Position numbers and translations under genes: made by a program. A model generated the notes under the pieces. That model searched no databases. It was not told where the DNA came from and saw only the letters and a program-made list of their open reading frames with translations. Shown here piece after piece: positions 23,628 through 34,967 of a stretch of 64,000 nt of DNA (its first letter is position 1; each line of letters starts with the position of its first letter). This stretch comes from Brugia malayi (Eukaryota > Nematoda > Chromadorea > Rhabditida > Onchocercidae): the NCBI RefSeq assembly GCF_000002995.4, contig NW_025062478.1:10350001-10414000 (forward strand), given 5' to 3'.

Positions 23628-24014
23628 ACATTCAGAAAATTAAGTAACCATACATAAAACAAGTACAAAATGAGAAAGAAAACAAACAATGAAAGTAATA
23701 TAACGGGCGTTCATGTGAACACACGCTTGAAATCATGGCAGAAATAACAAAAGATACAAATAAATAGTAAATATAGCAGCCATCATACTTTTTTACTCAT
23801 GTGAAGGAATTTTATGAACAAAAGTCTGTGTTCATAATTTTGCAGTGAATTAAACCCAGCCATGATATTGCTAATTTACTTAGCAATTATACATTAATGA
23901 ACTTAATTAGTGACATAGGCTTAGGAAAAAAATATGTAATCAATAAGAGTAACAGAATTTTCTTATAGAAGAACAACAAACAATTCAAGCCAAAATTTAA
24001 ATATTTACACTTAC

Positions 24015-24205
24015 ATCCAGACTAGCAACTTCTCCCAAAATAATTAAATTTACAAATCTTCTACGACAAATTTGATGCCACAAGCCAAGAAAAGGAATAT
24101 AATTACAATAGCCTTTACTATTATTGATGGCTTGGAAATAAATTGAAAAGGTGTGATTCATGAAGGAAACAGTTACATGGTAAACTGCTTTATTAGCATG
24201 AGGCT
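24015..24205 (-). other. Antisense exon-like open frame in the spacer
   Basis: On the minus strand a 191-bp stretch is open for 63 codons between TATAG and a consensus GTAAGTG donor. It contains VYHVTVSFMNHTFSIYF, then LWHQICRRRF and VNLIILGEVASLD. The last part resembles the end of a galectin carbohydrate-recognition exon (a strand ending in L-x-I-x-G-D/E-V), but the match is too weak to name it. A diverged partner (GRFINSIIFREAADLEE) lies on the same strand at about 25,015-24,965. It recurs in every type B spacer. It is probably a relic of an unrelated gene carried in the insertion. Confidence 0.35.
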
Positions 24206-24792
24206 CTATACTGCTGTAGCTTCGTCCTGAATAACATCATATTGTAGGCGATATGTATTTGAAATTTATAAAAGTTTGCTTTCTTTACAGGTGCATGAAA
24301 TTCAGTTCTTTCTAGTTCAAGATGCTTCAAACATTTATATTTTCTGAAAGGTCCATTCTAGTGTTTAATTAACATGCAAAAATGTTTTCAGTTTTCAGTC
24401 TTCTTATATAGCAAGCAATATGCGTAAAAAAGTATATGATTTACAATAAGAAAGAGTAACCAGTCTAACAAAAAGCTTGATTAGACAGTAACAAAAAAAA
24501 AAAAAAAAAAAAAAAAAAAACTGATTAGTTTACAAGCAAATTTAATTACTAGTTGACAAACCGCAAAGGATATTATTAAGCAAAGGTTGTTAACTTCGTA
24601 GATTCAAGGATAATTCACAATTAGTGGCGACACAATAATGAGATCAACTAAATGAGCAGATACTGTGTAAACAATATGTAAAAGATTTAAGACTAAACAT
24701 AGGGTTGAAAACAAAAAGAGTTATAAGCTTTATTTGCAAGATTTCATAGAACATATTACTTACTCATATAATATTTTAGAGTCTCACGATAT

Positions 24793-24840
24793 TAAAATTA
24801 CTATGAACACTTCCCTACGGGAAAGTGCCTAGTAATTTTA
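24793..24840. other. Stem-loop in the type B spacer
   Basis: An 11-bp perfect outer stem (TAAAATTACTA / TAGTAATTTTA) encloses a second stem (CACTTCCC / GGGAAAGTG with one bulge) capped by a 3-base loop, 48 nt in all. It recurs near 28,639, 32,480, 47,333, 52,920 and 58,536. At the third site one base of the outer stem is missing. It is shorter than a typical pre-miRNA; it could be a transposon-derived hairpin. Confidence 0.5.
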
Positions 24841-25412
24841 CCAAGAATCAGGAGAATTCAACTTCAGTTCTTCTCTATCAAGTTACTGTGCTAACTGCTT
24901 CTGCTAATAAAGGAATTATTATATTTTTTTGTTACCCCAAACATTTAAATCCAACAAATCTCTTCGAGATCAGCAGCCTCTCTAAAAATAATTGAATTTA
25001 TAAATCTTCCACGACAGCCAACTGTTATTGGACGGAACCAACGTTGTTCCTAACTGGTAGGACTTTACCGCCTTTTTTTTAGTTTTATTATGCTTGGAAT
25101 TTGAAGGGTTAATGAGTATTAGAAATCATCAAATGTAATCATTTGATTTGAAGCTATCGTCATCATATGGTGTTATATACGATGACTGTAAAAATTTTTA
25201 ATATGCTTAATTTACACAGATAACACAAAGCAAATTTGAAAATAAACTTTAAAAATGAAATCCAAACGAAATATTTGATGAAAAATTTAACATTCATAAA
25301 TCAATATTATCAATTACAAGAGTTGCAGCAACGTAGTTTTCCCTCTCGTTAATATTCCCAAAGACTGGAAAATGTGGAAAAATTGAAACAAAAGGAAATA
25401 ATATTGCAAAAA

Positions 25413-25598
25413 ATGTCACAATTGCTATACATAAATTATTTTCAACAGTATAATATAGCAACTGAAATGAAATTATTCAGTGAAAAGGATCAAACACTGA
25501 TTGCTATTATTATATCATTAAATGTAATAATTTATATTCTATTACTATTAGCCCCATATTGTTTGTTGCACGCGGAAGAAAGTTATCAATATACATAG
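25413..25598 (+). CDS. Unit 2 upstream transmembrane ORF
   Basis: 61 residues, same layout as the unit 1 frame but with LLYINYFQQYNIATE and ending HAEESYQYT. The GTAAGT donor is changed to GAAAGT. An open frame continues upstream without ATG and would add a charged, coiled-coil-like stretch (LENVEKLKQKEIILQKM). Confidence 0.35.
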   Translation: MSQLLYINYFQQYNIATEMKLFSEKDQTLIAIIISLNVIIYILLLLAPYCLLHAEESYQYT

Positions 25599-25724
25599 TT
25601 GCCACCTCCATCTGAATGAGCATTTATACATGCGATTATTTAACAATATCTAACAGAAGTAACAGAAGGCCTCTGTCAAACTCTCTTCCACAAATTTCTT
25701 TCATTTATTTTGTTCTCTTTTCAG

Positions 25725-27078
25725 AGCTCTGATTAGAATTTTGGGACTCGATGATAATCTAGAAAAGCATTTATTTGGGCAAATTTTTCCTTCGGCATTT
25801 GTCAATGAGCAATTGCCTAGTAAATTTGAATGTTTTCAGAATTGGCAACAAATTATTCTCGTTGGCAGTTGGCATGCATTTCATCTATTTCTTCTTCTTC
25901 TTTTTGCAACTGAACAATATTCAAACAACCGTAAGCCCATTTAAAGTTTAAAAAATAGAACATAGCGTTGCGATACCATGGAGATTTAAATTTTTACCCG
26001 GTATGAGATTGATAATTGCATATCATTTGAGGTAGCGCAAACGGATCAAACAGAACCATTGGATTTATCAATATCAAAAGTGAAAGAGAAAGGCAATGCA
26101 TTACAAGGCTTATCAATGGAAAGAAAGTGTGAAGAAGAAATTGGACTGCAATTGCTTCAAACAAAAACATTGTATTCAACCGCTTCAAAAGTCAGTGATG
26201 AACGAATTCCAATCGAAACAGTCATGAAAGTAATGGAAATGTCAAAGCAGGAAAGTAGAACGAAAAAGAAGCAACGCCACGATGTACACCAAAAGCAAGA
26301 ACATACGATGACTCATACCGATGAGAAGCCGTACAGTTGTCCGACATGCAAAAAGAACTTCACTGAGTCCGGCAATATGAAAAGGCATGTGATGAGTCAT
26401 ACGGGTGAAAAACCATACAGTTGTCCGATATGCGGGAAAAGTTCCACTCATCCCGGTAATATGAAAAAACATATGATGACTCATACCGGTGAGAAGCCGT
26501 GCAGTTGTCCGATTTGCAAGAAGAATTTCACTGATTCCAGTAATATGAAAAGACATATGATGACTCATACCGGTGAGAAGCCGTGCAGTTGTCCGATTTG
26601 CAAGAAGAATTTCACTGACTCCAGTAATATGAAAAAACATATAATGACTCATACCGGTGAAAAGCCGTACAGTTGCCCGACATGTAAAAAGAATTTCACT
26701 AACTCCGATAATATGAAGCAACACATGCTGACTCATACCGGTGAAAAGCCGTACAGTTGTCCAACATGCAAAAAGAATTTTACTCAGTTCAGTAATATGA
26801 AAAAACATGTGATGATTCATACCGGTGAGAAACCGTACAGTTGTTCAATATGCAAAAAGAATTTCACTCAGTTCGGAGATATGAAAAAACATATGATGAT
26901 TCATACAGGTGAAAAGCCATACAGTTGTCCGATATGCGGAAAATGTTACACTCGAAGATACATTTTGCAGTCTCACATGGTAACTCATGACATGAATAGA
27001 CCTGTTTACCACTGTACTGCATGCAGTAAAGATTTTCAGACTAAATGCGGCTTGAAATTACACATGCGGAATCATTAA
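25725..27078 (+). CDS. Unit 2 C2H2 zinc-finger protein, 9 fingers, PLDLS motif
   Basis: Exons 25725-25930 and 26054-27078. The finger exon is identical in protein to unit 1, with the same nine fingers in the same order, so copying or conversion is very recent or the assembly repeated the unit. The upstream exon is the type B version, starting RALIRILGLDDNLEKHLF instead of the type A start VLTYEKDLELDNN. The distance to the unit 1 finger exon is exactly 3,844 bp. Confidence 0.78.
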
Positions 27079-28335
27079 AAATTACGCTTTACGTCTTATT
27101 TTCAATTAAATACGCATTGCTATTCCTGTTATTATTGATTATTTATATTTTTCATCAGCAAATTCTTCTGTCATTTGTCTTTATTTGTTAAATAATTCTC
27201 TCTCACTATTATTGTTGTTATAGTTGCGTTAATCTTGGTCATATAAATTTTTATCATTTTTCATGTCATTTTTCTTGTTAAGATCAATCAAAATCTCCTT
27301 AAAATAGCGCCCAACATGCATGATATAATTGGCAAACTTTAATAATATAGTAGCATCACTTTAACTCAGTTTACATACAGTACATTCTTTCTGAAAAATG
27401 AACTAATCAAGTATCATCTCACAGATCTTGTATAAACGAAGCGTCTCGCTTGCTTTATTTCACTATAAAAAACATTCAGAAAATTAAGTAACCATACATA
27501 AAACAAGTACAAAATGAGAAAGAAAACAAACAATGAAAGTAATATAACGGGCGTTCATGTGAACACACGCTTGAAATCATGGCAGAAATAACAAAAGATA
27601 CAAATAAATAGTAAATATAGCAGCCATCATACTTTTTTACTCATGTGAAGGAATTTTATGAACAAAAGTCTGTGTTCATAATTTTGCAGTGAATTAAACC
27701 CAGCCATGATATTGCTAATTTACTTAGCAATTATACATTAATGAACTTAATTAGTGACATAGGCTTAGGAAAAAAATATGTAATCAATAAGAGTAACAGA
27801 ATTTTCTTATAGAAGAACAACAAACAATTCAAGCCAAAATTTAAATATTTACACTTACATCCAGACTAGCAACTTCTCCCAAAATAATTAAATTTACAAA
27901 TCTTCTACGACAAATTTGATGCCACAAGCCAAGAAAAGGAATATAATTACAATAGCCTTTACTATTATTGATGGCTTGGAAATAAATTGAAAAGGTGTGA
28001 TTCATGAAGGAAACAGTTACATGGTAAACTGCTTTATTAGCATGAGGCTCTATACTGCTGTAGCTTCGTCCTGAATAACATCATATTGTAGGCGATATGT
28101 ATTTGAAATTTATAAAAGTTTGCTTTCTTTACAGGTGCATGAAATTCAGTTCTTTCTAGTTCAAGATGCTTCAAACATTTATATTTTCTGAAAGGTCCAT
28201 TCTAGTGTTTAATTAACATGCAAAAATGTTTTCAGTTTTCAGTCTTCTTATATAGCAAGCAATATGCGTAAAAAAGTATATGATTTACAATAAGAAAGAG
28301 TAACCAGTCTAACAAAAAGCTTGATTAGACAGTAA

Positions 28336-28368
<33 letters not shown>

Positions 28369-29258
28369 GATTAGTTTACAAGCAAATTTAATTACTAGTT
28401 GACAAACCGCAAAGGATATTATTAAGCAAAGGTTGTTAACTTCGTAGATTCAAGGATAATTCACAATTAGTGGCGACACAATAATGAGATCAACTAAATG
28501 AGCAGATACTGTGTAAACAATATGTAAAAGATTTAAGACTAAACATAGGGTTGAAAACAAAAAGAGTTATAAGCTTTATTTGCAAGATTTCATAGAACAT
28601 ATTACTTACTCATATAATATTTTAGAGTCTCACGATATTAAAATTACTATGAACACTTCCCTACGGGAAAGTGCCTAGTAATTTTACCAAGAATCAGGAG
28701 AATTCAACTTCAGTTCTTCTCTATCAAGTTACTGTGCTAACTGCTTCTGCTAATAAAGGAATTATTATATTTTTTTGTTACCCCAAACATTTAAATCCAA
28801 CAAATCTCTTCGAGATCAGCAGCCTCTCTAAAAATAATTGAATTTATAAATCTTCCACGACAGCCAACTGTTATTGGACGGAACCAACGTTGTTCCTAAC
28901 TGGTAGGACTTTACCGCCTTTTTTTTAGTTTTATTATGCTTGGAATTTGAAGGGTTAATGAGTATTAGAAATCATCAAATGTAATCATTTGATTTGAAGC
29001 TATCGTCATCATATGGTGTTATATACGATGACTGTAAAAATTTTTAATATGCTTAATTTACACAGATAACACAAAGCAAATTTGAAAATAAACTTTAAAA
29101 ATGAAATCCAAACGAAATATTTGATGAAAAATTTAACATTCATAAATCAATATTATCAATTACAAGAGTTGCAGCAACGTAGTTTTCCCTCTCGTTAATA
29201 TTCCCAAAGACTGGAAAATGTGGAAAAATTGAAACAAAAGGAAATAATATTGCAAAAA
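27079..29258. repeat. Spacer 2 (type B)
   Basis: Near-identical to spacer 1 in every element (promoter cassette, antisense frame, A-tract at about 28,338, stem-loop at about 28,639). No gene of its own. Confidence 0.8.
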
Positions 29259-29444
29259 ATGTCACAATTGCTATACATAAATTATTTTCAACAGTATAAT
29301 ATAGCAACTGAAATGAAATTATTCAGTGAAAAGGATCAAACACTGATTGCTATTATTATATCATTAAATGTAATAATTTATATTCTATTACTATTAGCCC
29401 CATATTGTTTGTTGCACGCGGAAGAAAGTTATCAATATACATAG
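29259..29444 (+). CDS. Unit 3 upstream transmembrane ORF
   Basis: Identical in protein to the unit 2 frame, including the altered donor. Confidence 0.35.
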   Translation: MSQLLYINYFQQYNIATEMKLFSEKDQTLIAIIISLNVIIYILLLLAPYCLLHAEESYQYT

Positions 29445-29570
29445 TTGCCACCTCCATCTGAATGAGCATTTATACATGCGATTATTTAACAATATCTAAC
29501 AGAAGTAACAGAAGGCCTCTGTCAAACTCTCTTCCACAAATTTCTTTCATTTATTTTGTTCTCTTTTCAG

Positions 29571-30920
29571 AGCTCTGATTAGAATTTTGGGACTCGATGA
29601 TAATCTAGAAAAGCATTTATTTGGGCAAATTTTTCCTTCGGCATTTGTCAATGAGCAATTGCCTAGTAAATTTGAATGTTTTCAGAATTGGCAACAAATT
29701 ATTCTCGTTGGCAGTTGCATGCATTTCATCTATTTCTTCTTCTTCTTTTTGCAACTGAACAATATTCAAACAACCGTAAGCCCATTTAAAGTTTAAAAAA
29801 TAGAACATAGCGTTGCGATACATGGAGATTTAAATTTTTACCCGGTATGAGATTGATAATTGCATATCATTTGAGGTAGCGCAAACGGATCAAACAGAAC
29901 CATTGGATTTATCAATATCAAAAGTGAAAGAGAAAGGCAATGCATTACAAGGCTTATCAATGGAAAGAAAGTGTGAAGAAGAAATTGGACTGCAATTGCT
30001 TCAAACAAAAACATTGTATTCAACCGCTTCAAAAGTCAGTGATGAACGAATTCCAATCGAAACAGTCATGAAAGTAATGGAAATGTCAAAGCAGGAAAGT
30101 AGAACGAAAAGAAGCAACGCCACGATGTACACCAAAAGCAAGAACATACGATGACTCATACCGATGAGAAGCCGTACAGTTGTCCGACATGCAAAAAGAA
30201 CTTCACTGAGTCCGGCAATATGAAAAGGCATGTGATGAGTCATACGGGTGAAAAACCATACAGTTGTCCGATATGCGGGAAAAGTTCCACTCATCCCGGT
30301 AATATGAAAAAACATATGATGACTCATACCGGTGAGAAGCCGTGCAGTTGTCCGATTTGCAAGAAGAATTTCACTGATTCCAGTAATATGAAAAGACATA
30401 TGATGACTCATACCGGTGAGAAGCGTGCAGTTGTCCGATTTGCAAGAAGAATTTCACTGACTCCAGTAATATGAAAAAACATATAATGACTCATACCGGT
30501 GAAAAGCCGTACAGTTGCCCGACATGTAAAAAGAATTTCACTAACTCCGATAATATGAAGCAACACATGCTGACTCATACCGGTGAAAAGCCGTACAGTT
30601 GTCCAACATGCAAAAAGAATTTTACTCAGTTCAGTAATATGAAAAAACATGTGATGATTCATACCGGTGAGAAACCGTACAGTTGTTCAATATGCAAAAA
30701 GAATTTCACTCAGTTCGGAGATATGAAAAAACATATGATGATTCATACAGGTGAAAAGCCATACAGTTGTCCGATATGCGGAAAATGTTACACTCGAAGA
30801 TACATTTTGCAGTCTCACATGGTAACTCATGACATGAATAGACCTGTTTACCACTGTACTGCATGCAGTAAAGATTTTCAGACTAAATGCGGCTTGAAAT
30901 TACACATGCGGAATCATTAA
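29571..30920 (+). pseudogene. Unit 3 zinc-finger gene with one-base deletions
   Basis: Same 3,844-bp period and same nine fingers as units 1 and 2, but with three coding one-base losses. They are in the first exon near 29,717 (AGTTGCATG for AGTTGGCATG), in the linker near 30,108 (one A of a five-A run) and in finger 4 near 30,424 (AAGCGTGC for AAGCCGTGC). All fall in short homopolymers, and the rest is base-for-base like unit 2. Sequencing or assembly error is more likely than a dead gene. Exons 29571-29775 and 29898-30920. Confidence 0.6.
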
Positions 30921-32177
30921 AAATTACGCTTTACGTCTTATTTTCAATTAAATACGCATTGCTATTCCTGTTATTATTGATTATTTATATTTTTCATCAG
31001 CAAATTCTTCTGTCATTTGTCTTTATTTGTTAAATAATTCTCTCTCACTATTATTGTTGTTATAGTTGCGTTAATCTTGGTCATATAAATTTTTATCATT
31101 TTTCATGTCATTTTTCTTGTTAAGATCAATCAAAATCTCCTTAAAATAGCGCCCAACATGCATGATATAATTGGCAAACTTTAATAATATAGTAGCATCA
31201 CTTTAACTCAGTTTACATACAGTACATTCTTTCTGAAAAATGAACTAATCAAGTATCATCTCACAGATCTTGTATAAACGAAGCGTCTCGCTTGCTTTAT
31301 TTCACTATAAAAAACATTCAGAAAATTAAGTAACCATACATAAAACAAGTACAAAATGAGAAAGAAAACAAACAATGAAAGTAATATAACGGGCGTTCAT
31401 GTGAACACACGCTTGAAATCATGGCAGAAATAACAAAAGATACAAATAAATAGTAAATATAGCAGCCATCATACTTTTTTACTCATGTGAAGGAATTTTA
31501 TGAACAAAAGTCTGTGTTCATAATTTTGCAGTGAATTAACCCAGCCATGATATTGCTAATTTACTTAGCAATTATACATTAATGAACTTAATTAGTGACA
31601 TAGGCTTAGGAAAAAAATATGTAATCAATAAGAGTAACAGAATTTTTCTTATAGAAGAACAACAAACAATTCAAGCCAAAATTTAAATATTTACACTTAC
31701 ATCCAGACTAGCAACTTCTCCCAAAATAATTAAATTTACAAATCTTCTACGACAAATTTGATGCCACAAGCCAAGAAAAGGAATATAATTACAATAGCCT
31801 TTACTATTATTGATGGCTTGGAAATAAATTGAAAAGGTGTGATTCATGAAGGAAACAGTTACATGGTAAACTGCTTTATTAGCATGAGGCTCTATACTGC
31901 TGTAGCTTCGTCCTGAATAACATCATATTGTAGGCGATATGTATTTGAAATTTATAAAAGTTTGCTTTCTTTACAGGTGCATGAAATTCAGTTCTTTCTA
32001 GTTCAAGATGCTTCAAACATTTATATTTTCTGAAAGGTCCATTCTAGTGTTTAATTAACATGCAAAAATGTTTTCAGTTTTCAGTCTTCTTATATAGCAA
32101 GCAATATGCGTAAAAAAGTATATGATTTACAATAAGAAAGAGTAACCAGTCTAACAAAAAGCTTGATTAGACAGTAA

Positions 32178-32210
<33 letters not shown>

Positions 32211-33098
32211 GATTAGTTTACAAGCAAATTTAATTACTAGTTGACAAACCGCAAAGGATATTATTAAGCAAAGGTTGTTAACTTCGTAGATTCAAGGATA
32301 ATTCACAATTAGTGGCGACACAATAATGAGATCAACTAAATGAGCAGATACTGTGTAAACAATATGTAAAAGATTTAAGACTAAACATAGGGTTGAAAAC
32401 AAAAAGAGTTATAAGCTTTATTTGCAAGATTTCATAGAACATATTACTTACTCATATAATATTTTAGAGTCTCACGATATTAAATTACTATGAACACTTC
32501 CCTACGGGAAAGTGCCTAGTAATTTTACCAAGAATCAGGAGAATTCAACTTCAGTTCTTCTCTATCAAGTTACTGTGCTAACTGCTTCTGCTAATAAAGG
32601 AATTATTATATTTTTTTGTTACCCCAAACATTTAAATCCAACAAATCTCTTCGAGATCAGCAGCCTCTCTAAAAATAATTGAATTTATAAATCTTCCACG
32701 ACAGCCAACTGTTATTGGACGGAACCAACGTTGTTCCTAACTGGTAGGACTTTACCGCCTTTTTTTAGTTTTATTATGCTTGGAATTTGAAGGGTTAATG
32801 AGTATTAGAAATCATCAAATGTAATCATTTGATTTGAAGCTATCGTCATCATATGGTGTTATATACGATGACTGTAAAAATTTTAATATGCTTAATTTAC
32901 ACAGATAACACAAAGCAAATTTGAAAATAAACTTTAAAAATGAAATCCAAACGAAATATTTGATGAAAAATTTAACATTCATAAATCAATATTATCAATT
33001 ACAAGAGTTGCAGCAACGTAGTTTTCCCTCTCGTTAATATTCCCAAAGACTGGGAAAATGTGGAAAAATTGAAACAAAAGGAAATAATATTGCAAAAA
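30921..33098. repeat. Spacer 3 (type B), with scattered one-base indels
   Basis: Same content as spacers 1 and 2, but with indels such as GAATTAACCC for GAATTAAACCC (31,535) and ATTAAATTAC for ATTAAAATTAC (32,480), matching the indel-rich state of units 3 and 4. Longest poly-A among the first three spacers (about 32,180-32,208). Confidence 0.75.
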
Positions 33099-33302
33099 AT
33101 GTCACAATTGCTATACATAAATTATTTTCAACAGTATAATATAGCAACTGAAATGAAATTATTCAGTGTAAAGGATCAAACACTGATTGCTATTATCATA
33201 TCATTATACGTAATATTTTATATTCCAATTACTATTAGCCCCATATTGTTTGTTGCACGCGGAAGTAAGTTATCAATATACATAGTTGCCACCTCCATCT
33301 GA
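33099..33302 (+). CDS. Unit 4 upstream transmembrane ORF
   Basis: The frame diverges near its end (IISLYVIFYIP) because of an extra base relative to the other type B copies. It keeps the ancestral-looking GCGGAA-GTAAGT donor, which supports the view that this frame was once spliced as an exon. Confidence 0.3.
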   Translation: MSQLLYINYFQQYNIATEMKLFSVKDQTLIAIIISLYVIFYIPITISPILFVARGSKLSIYIVATSI

Positions 33303-33411
33303 ATGAGCATTTATACATGCGATTATTTAACAATATCTAACAGAAGTAACAGAAGGCCTCTGTCAAACTCTCTTCCACAAATTTCTTTCATTTATTTTGT
33401 TCTCTTTTCAG

Positions 33412-34760
33412 AGCTCTGATTTAGAATTTTGGGACTCGATGATAATCTAGAAAAGCATTTATTTGGGCAAATTTTTCCTTCGGCATTTGTCAATGAGCAA
33501 TTGCCTAGTAAATTTGAATGTTTTCCAGAATTGGCAACAAATTATTCTCGTGGCAGTTGGCATGCATTTCATCTATTTCTTCTTCTTCTTTTTGCAACTG
33601 AACAATATTCAAACAACCGTAAGCCCATTTAAAGTTTAAAAAATAGAACATAGCGTTGCGATACCATGGAGATTTAAATTTTTACCCGGTATGAGATTGA
33701 TAATTGCATATCATTTGAGGTAGCGCAAACGGATCAAACAGAACCATTGGATTTATCAATATCAAAAGTGAAAGAGAAAGGCAATGCATTACAAGGCTTA
33801 TCAATGGAAAGAAAGTGTGAAGAAGAAATTGGACTGCAATTGCTTCAAACAAAAACATTGTATTCAACCGCTTCAAAAGTCAGTGATGAACGAATTCCAA
33901 TCGAAACAGTCATGAAAGTAATGGAAATGTCAAAGCAGGAAAGTAGAACGAAAAAGAAGCAACGCCACGATGTACACCAAAAGCAAGAACATACGATGAC
34001 TCATACCGATGAGAAGCCGTACAGTTGTCCGACATGCAAAAAGAACTTTACTCAGTTCAGTAATATGAAAAAATCATGATGACTCATACGGTGAAAGCCG
34101 TGCAGTTGTCCAATGTGCAAAAGAATTCTACTCATTCAGTAATATGAAAAAACATATGATGACTCATACCGGTGAGAAAGCGTACAGTTGTTCAATATGC
34201 AAAAAGAATTTCACTCAGTTCAGTAATATGAAAAGACATATGATGACTCATACCGGTGAGAAGCCGTACAGTTGTTCAATATGCAAAAAGAATTTCACTC
34301 AGTTCGGGATATGAAAAAACATGTGATGACTCATACCGGTGAGAAGCCGTACAGTTGTTCAATATGCAAAAAGAATTTCACTAACTCCGATAATATGAAG
34401 CAACACATGATGACTCATACCGGTGAAAAGCCGTACAGTTGTCCGACATGCAAAAAGAACTTCACTGAGTCCGGCAATATGAAAAGGCATGTGATGATTC
34501 ATACCGGTGAGAAACCGTACAGTTGTTCAATATGCAAAAAGAATTTCACTCAGTTCGGAGATATGAAAAAACATATGATGATTCATACAGGTGAAAAGCC
34601 ATACAGTTGTCCGATATGCGGAAAATGTTACACTCGAAGATACATTTTGCAGTCTCACATGGTAACTCATGACATGAATAGACCTGTTTACCACTGTACT
34701 GCATGCAGTAAAGATTTTCAGACTAAATGCGGCTTGAAATTACACATGCGGAATCATTAA
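33412..34760 (+). pseudogene. Unit 4 zinc-finger gene, mosaic and frameshifted
   Basis: Exons about 33412-33618 and 33742-34760. The first fingers follow the long type B gene (TQFSNMKK repeats, the CSCPMCKK finger). The later ones follow the nine-finger gene (TNSDNMKQ, TESGNMKR, TRRYILQ), about nine fingers in all. Several one- and two-base losses lie at 34,070-34,135 and one near 34,305, splitting the frame into 33,747-34,079 and 34,272-34,760. The 3' flank switches after CATCAG to the unique flank also found after the last gene of the second array, so this was the terminal unit of its array. Confidence 0.6.
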
Positions 34761-34967
34761 AAATTACGCTTTACGTCTTATTTTCAATTAAATACGCATT
34801 GCTATTCCTGTTATTATTGATTATTTATATTTTTCATCAGTCAATTTTCTATCACTTCTTTATTTGTTAGATAACTCTTTATCTCTCGCTGTTATTGTTG
34901 TTATAGTTCCGCGTCTTGGTCATATATGTATATTTGTTTTTGTTAGAATAAATAAGTTCCCTAACCG
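34761..34967. other. 3' flank of array 1, ends at gap
   Basis: From about 34,841 it matches the flank downstream of the last gene of array 2 (61,246 onward). No gene. Confidence 0.8.

Larger units (their letters stand above)
23235..25412. repeat. Spacer 1 with type B insertion
   Basis: Starts with the 3' flank of unit 1, then a promoter cassette variant (23,581-23,627). It then holds about 1.75 kb that type A units lack at the same place (roughly 23,680-25,400). The insertion contains a GTTCA-TG-TGAAC dyad (near 23,710), an A28 tract (24,493-24,520), an antisense exon-like frame and its diverged partner, and a stem-loop (listed separately). The bases on either side of the insertion are similar (ACAAAATGAGAAAG and ACAAAAGGAAATAA), which could be a degraded target-site duplication. 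Confidence 0.7.
12993..34967. repeat. Copy 1 of a large direct duplication
   Basis: Collinear and almost identical to 35,909-61,372 apart from the number and make-up of zinc-finger units. It ends at the N gap in the sequence TTCCCTAACCG, which is found again at 61,362-61,372 and continues there into unique sequence. Confidence 0.95.

Noticed and set aside
25010..25080. Small-RNA or spliced-leader-like element (GGAAC stem, then T8) in the spacer
   Set aside because: The stem is only 5 bp, no spliced-leader or Pol III box sequence is recognisable, and it overlaps the antisense coding relic.
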